Positions 15,052 to 23,779 are shown, counted from the stretch's first letter. The stretch is 33,017 nucleotides of DNA from Candidatus Thorarchaeota archaeon (GCA_011364905.1 RDNZ01000029.1:1-33017); one strand, 5' to 3'. Program-made: numbers and translations. Notes: generated by a model not told the origin, from the letters alone.

Positions 15052-16077
15052 ATGATTACAATCCTTGTTGCATTGCTAGCTTCATTTCTTGTAGTTATAA
15101 TCTTCATGCCAAGAACCATCAAAATGCTGCTTGAAGCAGATAACACCGGAATAGATGTACACAAACCAGAGAAACCACGTGTTCCAAAAGGAGGCGGTAT
15201 CATCGTCCTCTTCGCCATTGTGTTCGGACTACTGATTGTGATGGGCATCACCACATTCCAGGAGCTAGCGGAGGTTCCTGAGGGGCTCCTTGCTGCATTG
15301 GTGTCTATACTCATGGCCGGGCTCATTGGACTTCTGGATGACACATTTAACTTCAAAAACAGGACCAAGATTGTACTTCCGCTTGTTGCATCAATTCCAA
15401 TGGTCGCTGTCAGTGTTGGAACTCCGACAATGACAATCCCATTCATTGGCACGATTAACTTTGGTCCGTTCTATGCACTTCTTATTGTGCCTTTAATGAT
15501 GACTTTTATCGTGGACTCCACAAATATGTACGGAGGAATGAATGGTCTCGAAGCAGGTCTCAGTACTATCAACTCCTCTGCAATCATTCTCTATATTCTT
15601 CTTTCGCCTTATGTCGACGGCCACATGATGACAAGTGCCCAGACGGATGCGGGGATAGTGGCGGCATCTCTTTTTGGTGCATCTGTTGCGTTTCTCATGT
15701 TCAATAGATATCCTGCTAGAGTGTTGCCCGGAGATGTTGGCAGACTGCCATTAGGAGCTGCAATAGCGTCAGCTCTGATACTTGGTAACATGGACAGGTT
15801 GGCAATAATAATGTATACACCATTCTTGATCAATTTCCTACTATACATAATATATCGTATCTATGTGAAAAGGAAGAGAATCGAGTATGTCAAATTCGCT
15901 TCCGCAAGAGAGGATGGAACTCTGAAAGTAGTTGGACCATTCACAATGTATTGGATACTGCCTCACTTCTCTACAAGGATTACCGAGAAACGGAATGTGC
16001 TGATGCTATTGTTACTTCAGGCAGTCATAGCATATGGTGCTGTAACCTTTCTCCTTTTGGGAATAACCATGTTCTAG
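15052..16077 (+). CDS. UDP-GlcNAc:polyprenyl-P GlcNAc-1-P transferase (GPT/ALG7-like)
   Basis: A polytopic membrane enzyme of the PNPT family (WecA/MraY/ALG7). It moves a sugar-1-phosphate, in GPT usually GlcNAc-1-P, from UDP to dolichyl phosphate, the first step of lipid-linked oligosaccharide assembly for N-glycosylation. About ten membrane helices are visible. Counting from the GTG at 15016, the catalytic pair is D108-D109 in GLLDDTFNFKNRTK, and NMYGGMNGLEAG (170-181) matches eukaryotic NILAGINGLEAG, favouring GPT over bacterial MraY. A third loop reads RYPARVLPGDVGRLPLGAA. ATG at 15052 starts at the first helix; GTG at 15016 or 15043 would add a short polar lead. It is divergent from the ribophorin-like gene and its end overlaps the topoisomerase VI A gene by four bases. 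Confidence 0.88.
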   Translation: MITILVALLASFLVVIIFMPRTIKMLLEADNTGIDVHKPEKPRVPKGGGIIVLFAIVFGLLIVMGITTFQELAEVPEGLLAALVSILMAGLIGLLDDTFNFKNRTKIVLPLVASIPMVAVSVGTPTMTIPFIGTINFGPFYALLIVPLMMTFIVDSTNMYGGMNGLEAGLSTINSSAIILYILLSPYVDGHMMTSAQTDAGIVAASLFGASVAFLMFNRYPARVLPGDVGRLPLGAAIASALILGNMDRLAIIMYTPFLINFLLYIIYRIYVKRKRIEYVKFASAREDGTLKVVGPFTMYWILPHFSTRITEKRNVLMLLLLQAVIAYGAVTFLLLGITMF

Positions 16078-17126
16078 CCTATCTTTTCTGAAAGATAAGT
16101 GTCAACAACATAGTCCATCCCAAACCTACTGAAAGCTTGTTGTTCGGCCTTTATCAGAATCTTCTTGAACTGATTGATGTGGTGCTGCCACTCTGATTCC
16201 ATATATCGTACATCTTGAGCTAGTTCACTAAGTCTTTTGAGGTCAGCATCACTCATCGGCTCTGTGGGCAATGAATAATGAACTATATCATCTGGAGTCA
16301 CTCCAATCCACTTCGCACCCGGGATTGTCAGGTTTTTGATATGCGCTGAATTTGCACTTCCGCTGGTTATGACTTTGGCAATATGCATACCCCACGGATC
16401 ACCATCTGTAAATATGTAGACAGGCAAGCCAAGCGAAACATTCAGGTTCCTCATGAGACGCCTAGTGGATCTGGGCGGTTGACCACCTAACTGTACCAAT
16501 ACAGCATTGAATCGCTTCCATGCTTTCGTTTCAATCAGACGAGAGAACATCCCTCCTGATTCTACAGCTAGGACCAGTTCAGCATCTGACTTAATGGGCT
16601 CTGCAGTCATCAGGGCCGGACCAATTGGCAATCCGTCTGGACTAACCGTTAGGTCAATCTCTTTTCCTTCGTATCCAGAAACAGTATACCGCATTAGCAC
16701 CTCACCATAGATTGAGGAGTGTTCCTCGGGATAGATTCCGAAGCTTTCACGAGGAAGACCTGTGAGGCATTCAAGATCAGTCACAATCCTGTCAGACTCA
16801 GACTGGTCTGAAAAATCAACACCAAAGGCCTCTGATGAGTAGTATAGGTCTCTTAGGGAACTGGTTCTTGATGTGCGAAGTAGTTCTTTGGCAAAAGACG
16901 CAGCCCAGGTCAATTGCGCAAATCGTTTTACGTGTTTTACATTACTTGAGTCCCGCACACTTCTTGATAGTCCGAGAACGTACTGGTTAGAGTTCTCGTC
17001 AAAGACTATATTGCTAGTTCGCCTATCTGGAATCTCAAGGGTAGGACACCTGCTCTCCTGCAAGGCCTCTACTATCGCTTTGCCCAGTGAGGTCAGGCTT
17101 TTGGTCGCGGGATCTGAATCATTCAT
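16074..17126 (-). CDS. top6A: DNA topoisomerase VI subunit A
   Basis: The DNA-cleaving subunit of type IIB topoisomerase VI and homologue of Spo11. The catalytic tyrosine lies in the motif LRDLYYSSE (second tyrosine, residue 97 counting from the TTG at 17129) of the winged-helix 5Y-CAP domain. The Toprim domain shows E190 (LVLAVESGGMFSRLIE) and D242-x-D244 (IFTDGDPWGM), which bind magnesium. Length of about 350 is slightly short of, but within, the archaeal range. ATG at 17124-17126 has GAGGTGA six bases upstream. It overlaps the end of top6B by eight bases, so the two subunits are translationally coupled. Confidence 0.96.
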   Translation of the reverse strand: MNDSDPATKSLTSLGKAIVEALQESRCPTLEIPDRRTSNIVFDENSNQYVLGLSRSVRDSSNVKHVKRFAQLTWAASFAKELLRTSRTSSLRDLYYSSEAFGVDFSDQSESDRIVTDLECLTGLPRESFGIYPEEHSSIYGEVLMRYTVSGYEGKEIDLTVSPDGLPIGPALMTAEPIKSDAELVLAVESGGMFSRLIETKAWKRFNAVLVQLGGQPPRSTRRLMRNLNVSLGLPVYIFTDGDPWGMHIAKVITSGSANSAHIKNLTIPGAKWIGVTPDDIVHYSLPTEPMSDADLKRLSELAQDVRYMESEWQHHINQFKKILIKAEQQAFSRFGMDYVVDTYLSEKIG

Positions 17127-18645
17127 CAAGCCTCACCTCGAAAAGTTGCTTCACAATTCCATCTGTAGGAGGTACATCATCGCAACCTGCAAGCGCGCTA
17201 CCAAATCGTGCTATTTGTCTAAGTGATTTTGAGAACTCCCGCATCTTCTTCATTTCACGAGCACTCCTCTTCGACTTGCCTTTGATTCGTCCCAGTTTAC
17301 GCCCAAGTTCTCGGAAGAGCTGAAATGAAGAGTGCTCAATCTCCGGAATGGATGCAAGTGATTGTTTTCCTGCCGCTTTAAACGGAATCTTGGTTGAACA
17401 GAGGTGGAGAAAGATCGCAGCTGGTTCGGAGGTCGTACCGTTATACCTAGACCAGTTTACTCGTTTCAGGGCGCGGGTAAGAATCCCATCACTGGCATCA
17501 TATAGAAGAGGGACTCTGTTGACAAATCTGAAAAGCGTGGGAATATCAGATTGAGGAAACTCATCGCCCGTAGCGATCACAGCCTCCATCACGAACGGAT
17601 TTCCTTGCCATTCATTGACACCAAGACTTGCATATTCAGCTAATTCCACATTGAAGACGGAGCGCGTGGCTGTCAGAAACTCATTCTTTCCGATGGGACT
17701 AAGACACCTACTATCAGGCCGTTCGAACCCATCGTATTTCCTTAACGCATGCGCCAGATGGGACAGTTCGTCTCTATTGAGGTCTGAAACGATGCGACTT
17801 GGGCTAAAGTTCATGAAGCGGAGAAATCGGGACGCGGTCCTCTTTCCTATCTTTTGAAATGATTTACAGAGAAAGTCCTCAAGGTTCCTTTCCCCATGCT
17901 TTGAGATGAGCCTACGAAGGACTTCCATGTCAACAGATCGTGGGTGCGGCTTTGCAGGCCTAATCGGTTCAGGGATGGTCTTTGACCATCCGCCTATTTC
18001 CAATTGAGTGTCTTCATCAATCCTAAGGGTGAACTCTGCGTGGGGAGTAGACAAGGTAGACAGTCGCAGGTATTCCACAATGCGTTCTTGAGACCTCTTT
18101 AAGTCGCCTTTCAACTGAACACTCACAGTTGTACCAATATCTGCCCTAGGACTATCCTCTTTCCCCTCTACAAGAGGAAGATTGTTCTCTACATCGACCA
18201 GCAATCGATAGAGATGGCCACCAGATGTTTCTGTCCGAGTATGAATGACTACGGGGGAGTCTGTTGTGATTTGGCCATACAAGATAGCCATTGTCACACC
18301 CAGTCCGAAAGTGCCTCGTTTCTGCTGTTGTGAATACTTGCTACCATAGAGAACTCGACCAAAAGCAAATGGCACCTGCTCTGGGGGTACTCCTGTTCCA
18401 TTGTCCGAAACGGTCACAGTAAGCGTGTCAGCACTTAAGTTTTGAATATCAATATCTATCTTGGGAAAGTTCTGAGCATCGTCACATGAGTCTAGGCTAT
18501 TCTCGACCAATTCTCGTACTGTGGAATAGACAGCCTGGGTGGGATTACCAAAACCGGCCATCTGTCTATTCCTGTAGAAGAACTCTGCTGGTGAGATGCT
18601 TCCGAAGCTTGCTTCTATGGATTTGGGATGACTCATGCTACTCAT
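17119..18645 (-). CDS. top6B: DNA topoisomerase VI subunit B
   Basis: The ATPase subunit of topoisomerase VI, with a GHKL Bergerat fold that closes on ATP binding and gates strand passage. The motifs are N-box LVENSLDSCDDA (catalytic Glu and Mg-binding Asn), G1 box VSDNGTGVPPE and G2 box KRGTFGLGVTMAI. The middle has the helix-two-turn-helix domain (ISKHGERNLEDFLCKSFQKIGKRTASRFLRF), followed by the S5-type transducer domain. It has 508 residues, normal for archaea. ATG at 18643-18645 lacks a clear ribosome site; a second ATG is three codons in. Promoter elements are not obvious in the 45 bases before it, so readthrough from the KH gene is likely. Confidence 0.96.
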   Translation of the reverse strand: MSSMSHPKSIEASFGSISPAEFFYRNRQMAGFGNPTQAVYSTVRELVENSLDSCDDAQNFPKIDIDIQNLSADTLTVTVSDNGTGVPPEQVPFAFGRVLYGSKYSQQQKRGTFGLGVTMAILYGQITTDSPVVIHTRTETSGGHLYRLLVDVENNLPLVEGKEDSPRADIGTTVSVQLKGDLKRSQERIVEYLRLSTLSTPHAEFTLRIDEDTQLEIGGWSKTIPEPIRPAKPHPRSVDMEVLRRLISKHGERNLEDFLCKSFQKIGKRTASRFLRFMNFSPSRIVSDLNRDELSHLAHALRKYDGFERPDSRCLSPIGKNEFLTATRSVFNVELAEYASLGVNEWQGNPFVMEAVIATGDEFPQSDIPTLFRFVNRVPLLYDASDGILTRALKRVNWSRYNGTTSEPAAIFLHLCSTKIPFKAAGKQSLASIPEIEHSSFQLFRELGRKLGRIKGKSKRSAREMKKMREFSKSLRQIARFGSALAGCDDVPPTDGIVKQLFEVRLDE

Positions 18646-18690
18646 GCTGTAAAAAGCGGCCTAGTCATATTAGACGGGGTATTACGTGAA

Positions 18691-19257
18691 TCATAGGTCT
18701 GTATCTTCCCAGAGTTCAGCCTTTTGACGATTCAGTTCTCTTCGCATGCTTTCAAGACGGGAGTAGACAGCACTGTGTGGTGCGCCAGCAATAAGCATGT
18801 CAATAGCTCTTCTTGCATAATCGAGACCTGGACTCATACCGATAATGGAAACCGTCTTCCCATATACTGAAACTTTGGTCTCTGTTGTCTGTTCAATGAC
18901 TCTTCTTGTCCGACCATTTTCCCCGATGATACGTCCAGCAACCCGTTTCATCTGGTTCTGCGAAGATCCCACGACTTCTCGAAGGGAGATCACCAAAAGT
19001 TGCATATCATCATCGATTAGGGAAAACGCATTTTTAGGACTGAATCCTCTGGCCATGGCACGTATGATGTCACGTGCTTTCCAAGCGAGAACCGGATTCT
19101 CAGTATTTTCGGGTGCAGTTATAGTCACAACTCCCTCAGAGTTCACATCAATCTTGGCATTGGTGAGTTCCTCAACACGCTTTCTGACTCTACCATCTCG
19201 TCCTACAATCACGCCTACGCGGTCTCCAGGCACTTTGATAGTTTCATGATAAAGCAT
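18691..19257 (-). CDS. Double-KH RNA-binding protein (Dim2/Pno1-like)
   Basis: A protein of about 188 residues with two KH domains. KH1 is VPGDRVGVIVGRDGRVRKRVEELTNAKIDV, with a GRDG loop. KH2 is KRVAGRIIGENGRTRRVIEQTTETKVSVYG, with a GENG loop. This arrangement matches archaeal Dim2/Pno1, which in eukaryotes binds the 3' end of pre-18S rRNA and assists small-subunit maturation. Its neighbour RIO1, another 40S maturation factor, ends with TGA overlapping the KH start codon (TGATG), a pairing common in archaea. ATG at 19255-19257 has GGTGA seven bases upstream; the preceding GTG (19258-19260) is less likely. Confidence 0.92.
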   Translation of the reverse strand: MLYHETIKVPGDRVGVIVGRDGRVRKRVEELTNAKIDVNSEGVVTITAPENTENPVLAWKARDIIRAMARGFSPKNAFSLIDDDMQLLVISLREVVGSSQNQMKRVAGRIIGENGRTRRVIEQTTETKVSVYGKTVSIIGMSPGLDYARRAIDMLIAGAPHSAVYSRLESMRRELNRQKAELWEDTDL

Positions 19258-20045
19258 CACTCTTCACCAGCTTTGACTATATGTTCAACAATGACTACAG
19301 GATCTTCTGTGTCAACACCAAGTTTCGTGAAGTAATTAGTTATGTTTTGAATGTCACGGAAGAGATACTTTAGTGCATAGTTGTGACCTGTCAAAACAGA
19401 TTGAGATACATCAATGAACACAGGCTTTCCAAGCCACAGAATATTGTACTCGGAGAGGTCTGCATGAACCAAACCAGCTTTGACATAGCCGGTTTCTACC
19501 ATTCGAATGATTTCATTGAAAGTCTTAACTGGCGCGGGTATCTCTATATTCCTGAGAAGGGGAGCTGGAAGCCCGCTCTTTTTGTCGCCTATGAACTCCA
19601 TGACTAGCACATTGCGTTCTATATCTAAAGGCTGAGGAACTCGGACTCCTGCATCACTGTATCTCAAGAGGTTCTTATATTCCTTCATGGCCCATTGCGG
19701 GACCAATGATCGACTACGGCGTTTCACCTTCTTGAAACGAGGATCGCCAACAATGTACTCAAGCATAAAGTCGGTTTCTGCAGTGGAAACACGGTAGATC
19801 TTGACAGCGACAGGTTTGCCATCAGCATCTTCACCACGATAGACATTAGCTTCTTTTCCAGTACTTATGGCTCCATGGAGTGCGCTGATTGTGCCCCGAT
19901 TCAAGAGCCTATAGAGAGTCTTGAGTGTGGGAGGGTCTATTACACCTTCAACTACCTTGAACTCATCATCGTCTTTACGTCGTTTCTGCCGACGCCGTTC
20001 AAGGTCTGAGAGTATTCTCTCATGTTGGTCATCAGCTCGTTTCAA
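19257..20045 (-). CDS. rio1: RIO1-type serine/threonine protein kinase
   Basis: An atypical protein kinase needed for late small-subunit ribosome maturation in archaea and eukaryotes. Landmarks in order are the P-loop equivalent GAISTGKEANVYRGED, ATP-binding lysine in VAVKIYR, the RIO-specific flexible loop around FKKVKRRSRSLVPQWAMKEYKNL, hinge LVMEFIGD, catalytic loop LVHADLSEYNILW and metal-binding FIDVSQSV. Length 262 and the STGKEA signature favour RIO1 over RIO2. The start is TTG at 20043-20045 behind AGGAAGG with a rather long spacer. A TATA-like element (TGTATTATT, minus strand) in the gap after aIF1A suggests its own promoter. It is coupled to the KH gene. Confidence 0.95.
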   Translation of the reverse strand: MKRADDQHERILSDLERRRQKRRKDDDEFKVVEGVIDPPTLKTLYRLLNRGTISALHGAISTGKEANVYRGEDADGKPVAVKIYRVSTAETDFMLEYIVGDPRFKKVKRRSRSLVPQWAMKEYKNLLRYSDAGVRVPQPLDIERNVLVMEFIGDKKSGLPAPLLRNIEIPAPVKTFNEIIRMVETGYVKAGLVHADLSEYNILWLGKPVFIDVSQSVLTGHNYALKYLFRDIQNITNYFTKLGVDTEDPVVIVEHIVKAGEE

Positions 20046-20104
20046 TAGTGATTGCCTTCCTAGATGCTGCTACGCCAAAATCATGTGAATAATACATTGA
20101 ATTC

Positions 20105-20111
20105 AAAAAAA
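20105..20111 (-). terminator. T-tract terminator after aIF1A
   Basis: Seven consecutive T on the minus strand, 13 bases after the aIF1A stop codon. Archaeal RNA polymerase terminates at such oligo-T tracts without needing a hairpin. Confidence 0.5.
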
Positions 20112-20124
20112 GATTGACTTCACT

Positions 20125-20463
20125 TCAAAACATTTTCAAAATACCTTTCTTCTGCAGCCAGTCTATCTCGTTGCCCCGATATCGATAAACAACATCACAT
20201 TTCTCATCGCTTTGAAAATCCCACGGTGTGATGAGGACTGTATCACCGATTCGCATCCAGACTCTCTTTTTCATTCTTCCAGGAATTCGACCAATACGAA
20301 TGTTCTGGTCCTCACATCTAACACGAACTCGATCAAAACCGAGCATCTGGATGATGATGCCAAACATCTCTCCATTATCACGTCTAGGCGTCCTTACTCT
20401 AAATGGTTCGTCTGACTCGCTGCCTTGACGCGGTTTTCTACCGCCTCCTTTTCTTCGGGACAA
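20125..20463 (-). CDS. eif1A: Translation initiation factor aIF1A
   Basis: The archaeal orthologue of eIF1A, a 112-residue OB-fold protein that binds the ribosomal A site and helps start-codon selection. It has a basic N-terminal tail (SRRKGGGRKPRQ) and the core GEMFGIIIQMLGFDRVRVRCEDQ, IRIGRIPGRMKKRVWMRIGDTVLITPWDFQ and KCDVVYRY. The start is TTG at 20461-20463, with GGAGG six bases upstream, so the non-ATG start is well supported. A T-tract follows the stop. It sits between NMD3 and RIO1 in a translation and ribosome-maturation block. Confidence 0.96.
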   Translation of the reverse strand: MSRRKGGGRKPRQGSESDEPFRVRTPRRDNGEMFGIIIQMLGFDRVRVRCEDQNIRIGRIPGRMKKRVWMRIGDTVLITPWDFQSDEKCDVVYRYRGNEIDWLQKKGILKMF

Positions 20464-20556
20464 AGTATTCCTCCAGTTAATCGCTGGACTATGGCGTCCT
20501 GTAGCGACTATTGCATGAGTTTGGTAGAGGCCATTTAAGAGTACCGAAATCTCAGC

Positions 20557-21642
20557 CTATTCCGAGGGCAGAAGAAAAAAGTCATCATCAAGGATTAGAC
20601 CGTACACAGTGGCTCCGGTTTCTATATCCTTACTAAGAAGGGTTTCCTGTATTTCACGTATCTCGAATGTTTTTGAGTCCATTATCTGAGTTGGTTGACC
20701 GTACACTCTTGTCGTGACCATAAACTCCCGTCTTTCATCCTTTGATGCCATGTATTCAAGAGTACGCCACTTTGAGCTCTTAGAATTCATGGTGAATTGT
20801 TGCCTTTGTACCAGGTCAAAACACGTAAGCCCGCTCTTGTTCATTGCCACGACCTGGCATGGATTGCCAAGGACTCGGACAAAATCACCCACTCCAAACC
20901 TAGGAAGTCGAATGAGGATAGTTGTTCGAAACTTGTCCTTACCTCCTTTCTCTTGGCCAACTAGCTTGTAATTCTGTTTCCGTTGCGCCAGATACTGCGC
21001 TTCAAGAACATCAGCGATGGAACGACAGAGCTGTTCCGACCCAATTTGAAAGTCCATGCCATATTTGTCGCTGCTGATTTTCGTGACAAACGCCTTGTCA
21101 TCGCTCCCATACTGAGCAACAGTCATTTCAGTCACGATACGAACAATGTCATCTTCCTCTTCATCAGTTAGCGATCTTCCGTCGGCACGGATCTGAAGGG
21201 TAGATTCGTAGTAACCACCACTCATCATGCCACAGGTATCACACGTGCCGTATGAGAATCTAATTTCAACAGGGTAGTGCTCAATGTGCGGAGGAAGATC
21301 CTCATGGGACTTTCCTAGAGCGCTCAATGTGATGTGAAGAACCCTATCTAACCGTTTTTCTTCCTCGACCGTGAGTTCGACGTTTCGAACAAGGGGCTTT
21401 ACTTCACTATCCAGTAGAATGTCCACCTGGTGGAGCCAGAGGTCTCCCGTGTCTGTGGACATGTCGGAGAGTTTCTTCCAGCCTCCTGGTATCTTCACTG
21501 ACCCGCATCGCTTACAGCTGAGGAGGGTAAGTGGTGTTTTGACCTCAATCAACGGATGTGTTTCGTCATAGCATTTGGCACATAGACCATCCAAGACTGC
21601 AGGTTTGCCACATTGATAACAGGGGACTTTCAATTGAATCAA
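20557..21642 (-). CDS. nmd3: NMD3 family 60S ribosome export/maturation factor
   Basis: An archaeal NMD3 homologue of 361 residues. In eukaryotes NMD3 binds late 60S subunits and bridges them to export factor CRM1; archaea keep the ribosome-binding core. The N-terminal zinc region carries PCYQCGKPAVLDGLCAKCYDETHP, then LLSCKRCGSVKIPGGW, and a further pair appears in TCDTCGMMSGGYYES, the conserved cysteine spacing of the family. The C-terminal half contains beta-barrel segments (GDFVRVLGNPCQVVAMNKSGLTCFDL). The start appears to be TTG at 21640-21642; no ATG lies near and the ribosome site is weak. About 150 bases separate it from DUF424 upstream. Confidence 0.92.
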   Translation of the reverse strand: MIQLKVPCYQCGKPAVLDGLCAKCYDETHPLIEVKTPLTLLSCKRCGSVKIPGGWKKLSDMSTDTGDLWLHQVDILLDSEVKPLVRNVELTVEEEKRLDRVLHITLSALGKSHEDLPPHIEHYPVEIRFSYGTCDTCGMMSGGYYESTLQIRADGRSLTDEEEDDIVRIVTEMTVAQYGSDDKAFVTKISSDKYGMDFQIGSEQLCRSIADVLEAQYLAQRKQNYKLVGQEKGGKDKFRTTILIRLPRFGVGDFVRVLGNPCQVVAMNKSGLTCFDLVQRQQFTMNSKSSKWRTLEYMASKDERREFMVTTRVYGQPTQIMDSKTFEIREIQETLLSKDIETGATVYGLILDDDFFLLPSE

Positions 21643-21794
21643 CCTGACTCTTACAAGTTTACTTAAAACGTGGACTATTATGCCAAGAAAAGGTCATGCT
21701 TTCCGGCCCATATCGATTTAGGCGAGATAATGGGAAAGAGCAGAAAAAACTGATTGTAATGGTCTTTGTGAGTGCAGCAGCGAAATTTATCACA

Positions 21795-22100
21795 TTAGAG
21801 TTTGACCCACTGCGCATGTGGATGGCCCTCAATGTACAAGATGGCTTGCTCGTGGACAAACCCAGCATTCATCGCCGCTTCTACAGTTCTCTTTCCAATC
21901 ATGTTGGCAATTGTGGCCCTCTTTAGGTGTTGTATGCAGTCTTTTATGTCGACTAACTCTCCACCATAGAACTCCTCACTGACCTTGAACCTCAGGTCTC
22001 CATGCTTCAAAGTTTTGCCGAGAAGGCCCTTGTCGCACATTGCGACGACATAGTGCTCATGTGTTTCACTGACACGCATGTAGACTTGCACCATTCTCAA
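21795..22100 (-). CDS. DUF424 family protein
   Basis: A 101-residue archaeal protein of the DUF424 family. It shows the expected segments VVAMCDKGLLGKTLKHGDLRFKVSEEFYGGELVD, then RATIANMIGKRTVEAAMNAGFV and ILYIEGHPHAQWVKL. The function is unknown; the family is nearly confined to archaea and often sits near translation genes, as here beside NMD3 and aIF1A. TTG at 22098-22100 has GGAGG five bases upstream, whereas ATG at 22092-22094 has an 11-base spacer, so TTG is preferred. Confidence 0.92.
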   Translation of the reverse strand: MRMVQVYMRVSETHEHYVVAMCDKGLLGKTLKHGDLRFKVSEEFYGGELVDIKDCIQHLKRATIANMIGKRTVEAAMNAGFVHEQAILYIEGHPHAQWVKL

Positions 22101-22437
22101 TGGTCCTCCAAGACCAGACTGGATGAATCTATGTTCGAGGTATTTGAGTCGATTTCGAGCTGTTCGTTGATTTCATTGGACATGACGCATCCTCTGTTAT
22201 TGTTTGATTTTTAGTCCATATGAAGTTCTCTGTTAGAGAGTGTATTAAAGAAATAGTTGATGTAGAAGTTTGCATGGTGACGTATTTCAGAAGAATCCTC
22301 GGAGTCCTGAGTCCCCTTGGTTTACCGGTTGAGTAATGTCCAACCTTGTACAGTATCGATCTCATTAATGTAGAGTTAAGCTCAATGCTTCAAGGAGAGA
22401 AAAGACATTTCAATCAGGAGTTACTGTTGACTTCATC
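22101..22437. other. Intergenic region between divergent DUF424 and PAP2 genes
   Basis: About 337 bases lie between divergent starts. It must hold promoters for both, but no TATA element stands out. A 38-codon frame at 22220-22336 (+) begins with ATG but has no ribosome site and no recognisable domain. I see no RNA-like inverted repeats. Confidence 0.4.
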
Positions 22438-23169
22438 ATGACCGCAACTAGTTTCAAACAGTATGCCTGGGTTTTGTATGGCATTGTAAGTATTATCATC
22501 ATTTTCGGGGTTTCGATGATCTATGATGTTGTTGCAACCATATCCGTTTCACTACACACACCGGTCACACTCGCAACGCCAGTTGATCTAGCCATTCCTT
22601 TGGTCCCCCCAGTCATCATCATATATTGGTACGTCTTTTACTCGTTTATCTTCTTCAGCTACTTCTATTTCGCATTCGTACACCGAGAGTATCGTAATGC
22701 CATGGTACTAGCCTATGTGCTTGTCAATCTAGTTGCATATCTCATCTACTTGGTCTTCCCTGTGATAGGTCCGGACCGACTAGTGACAGGTACCGATTTC
22801 TTCTCAATCCAGATACAGTCCCTCTATACGCATGATGTGCAAGTAAACTGCTTCCCAAGTCTTCATGGATCAACATCACTGCTCACTGCTTTTGCATTAT
22901 GGAGAGCAAAGAAGGAGTATGGCTACATCTCTTGGCCAATCGCCATAGCTGTGATGGTCTCAACCCTCTTTGTCAGGCAGCATTGGATCGCGGACCAGAT
23001 TGCAGCAACCATCATCACTCTCCCAATTGCATATCTTGTCTTCAACCGGTTCAAGTACACGCGCGTACTGGAGTCTACAACCAAGGTCCGTCGGTGGCAG
23101 TTGGTCGTTTCAATTGTGGCTGCTGTACTCTTCATGATTTTCTATCTGTGGGTGTTCTATATCCTGTAG
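22438..23169 (+). CDS. PAP2-superfamily membrane phosphatase (Aur1-like)
   Basis: A 243-residue membrane protein with about six helices and the PAP2 active-site motifs. C138-FPSLHGSTS carries H143, and LFVRQHWIADQIAA carries R180, H182 and D186. The CFPSLHG form is typical of the Aur1/inositol-phosphorylceramide synthase-like branch rather than PgpB. Such enzymes act on lipid phosphates or transfer phospho-head groups at the outer membrane face. A plausible role is recycling of polyprenyl diphosphate or lipid head-group synthesis, but neither can be decided here. ATG at 22438; the nearest GGAG is 17 bases upstream, so the start is moderately sure. Confidence 0.86.
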   Translation: MTATSFKQYAWVLYGIVSIIIIFGVSMIYDVVATISVSLHTPVTLATPVDLAIPLVPPVIIIYWYVFYSFIFFSYFYFAFVHREYRNAMVLAYVLVNLVAYLIYLVFPVIGPDRLVTGTDFFSIQIQSLYTHDVQVNCFPSLHGSTSLLTAFALWRAKKEYGYISWPIAIAVMVSTLFVRQHWIADQIAATIITLPIAYLVFNRFKYTRVLESTTKVRRWQLVVSIVAAVLFMIFYLWVFYIL

Positions 23170-23187
23170 GACGCTTCTTGATCATGG

Positions 23188-23712
23188 TTACGGTACTTTG
23201 AACTTCACCCCTTTGCGAACTCCACCTACAAGAATTCCAATCGCAGTGATGGCGACCGCCACAATGGCAATCCCTAACGAAGTCACATCTCCCATCATCG
23301 AAACGACTATGTAGTCCACAGTCTGTAAGGCTGCCTCTGGATAAGTGAATGCTACGACAACACCAAACGCATGGACCAGTATAGCGGCAATTCCAATAAC
23401 AAAGCCCACTAAAATGATTAGTTTCCCTCTCGCTACGACAACTGGTTCATTAGTTGGTTTGTATGTTCTGAAGTATACAACAGCACCAAGAATTACTAGC
23501 AATCCTGCCACATCGACAATAGGTACCAAGATTGAAGTCCTATGGATGTATATCTGTAGATGGGGCCCACTGTTCCAAATCTCACCAGAATAGAGGTAAT
23601 AGAGGTGATCCAGCCCCATTATCCATCCACTGAGAAATATGTAGCATGTGTATAGAAACCCGCCAATCATGAGCGCGGCTACGGTCTTGGTTCTTCTCTC
23701 CATCCTTTCCAC
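23188..23712 (-). CDS. Four-helix membrane protein, unknown
   Basis: A 174-residue protein with predicted helices at about 12-32, 61-81, 96-120 and 143-163, and a basic C-terminus (GGVRKGVKFKVP). The loop after helix 1 is aromatic-rich (GLDHLYYLYSGEIW). I recognise no family. The start is either GTG at 23710-23712 or ATG at 23701-23703, and neither has a well-spaced ribosome site. It converges on the PAP2 gene with 18 bases between stops. A terminator at 23751-23779 separates it from the aIF2-beta group upstream. Confidence 0.6.
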   Translation of the reverse strand: MERMERRTKTVAALMIGGFLYTCYIFLSGWIMGLDHLYYLYSGEIWNSGPHLQIYIHRTSILVPIVDVAGLLVILGAVVYFRTYKPTNEPVVVARGKLIILVGFVIGIAAILVHAFGVVVAFTYPEAALQTVDYIVVSMMGDVTSLGIAIVAVAITAIGILVGGVRKGVKFKVP

Positions 23713-23750
23713 GTCTTCCAGTTAGTTCTAAACCACCGCGGACCTTTCTT

Positions 23751-23779
23751 AAAAAACCTCTTTCCTCTAGGTGTTTTTT
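23751..23779 (-). terminator. Hairpin plus T-tract terminator
   Basis: AAAAAACCT (23751-23759) faces AGG-TG-TTTTTT (23769-23779) across a short loop, giving an A/T-rich stem that ends in six T on either strand. Read leftward it lies about 70 bases after the stop of the small membrane protein at 23848, and would end the aIF2-beta transcript. Confidence 0.5.

Noticed and set aside
14859..15452. 197-codon frame antisense to the GPT gene
   Set aside because: It lies opposite a clear GPT coding region, is rich in Ser/Thr/Pro-type low-complexity sequence, and has no family resemblance; a shadow frame.
22220..22336. 38-codon frame (ATG to TAA) in the DUF424-PAP2 gap
   Set aside because: There is no Shine-Dalgarno site, no helix or zinc motif and no promoter; short frames of this size occur by chance.
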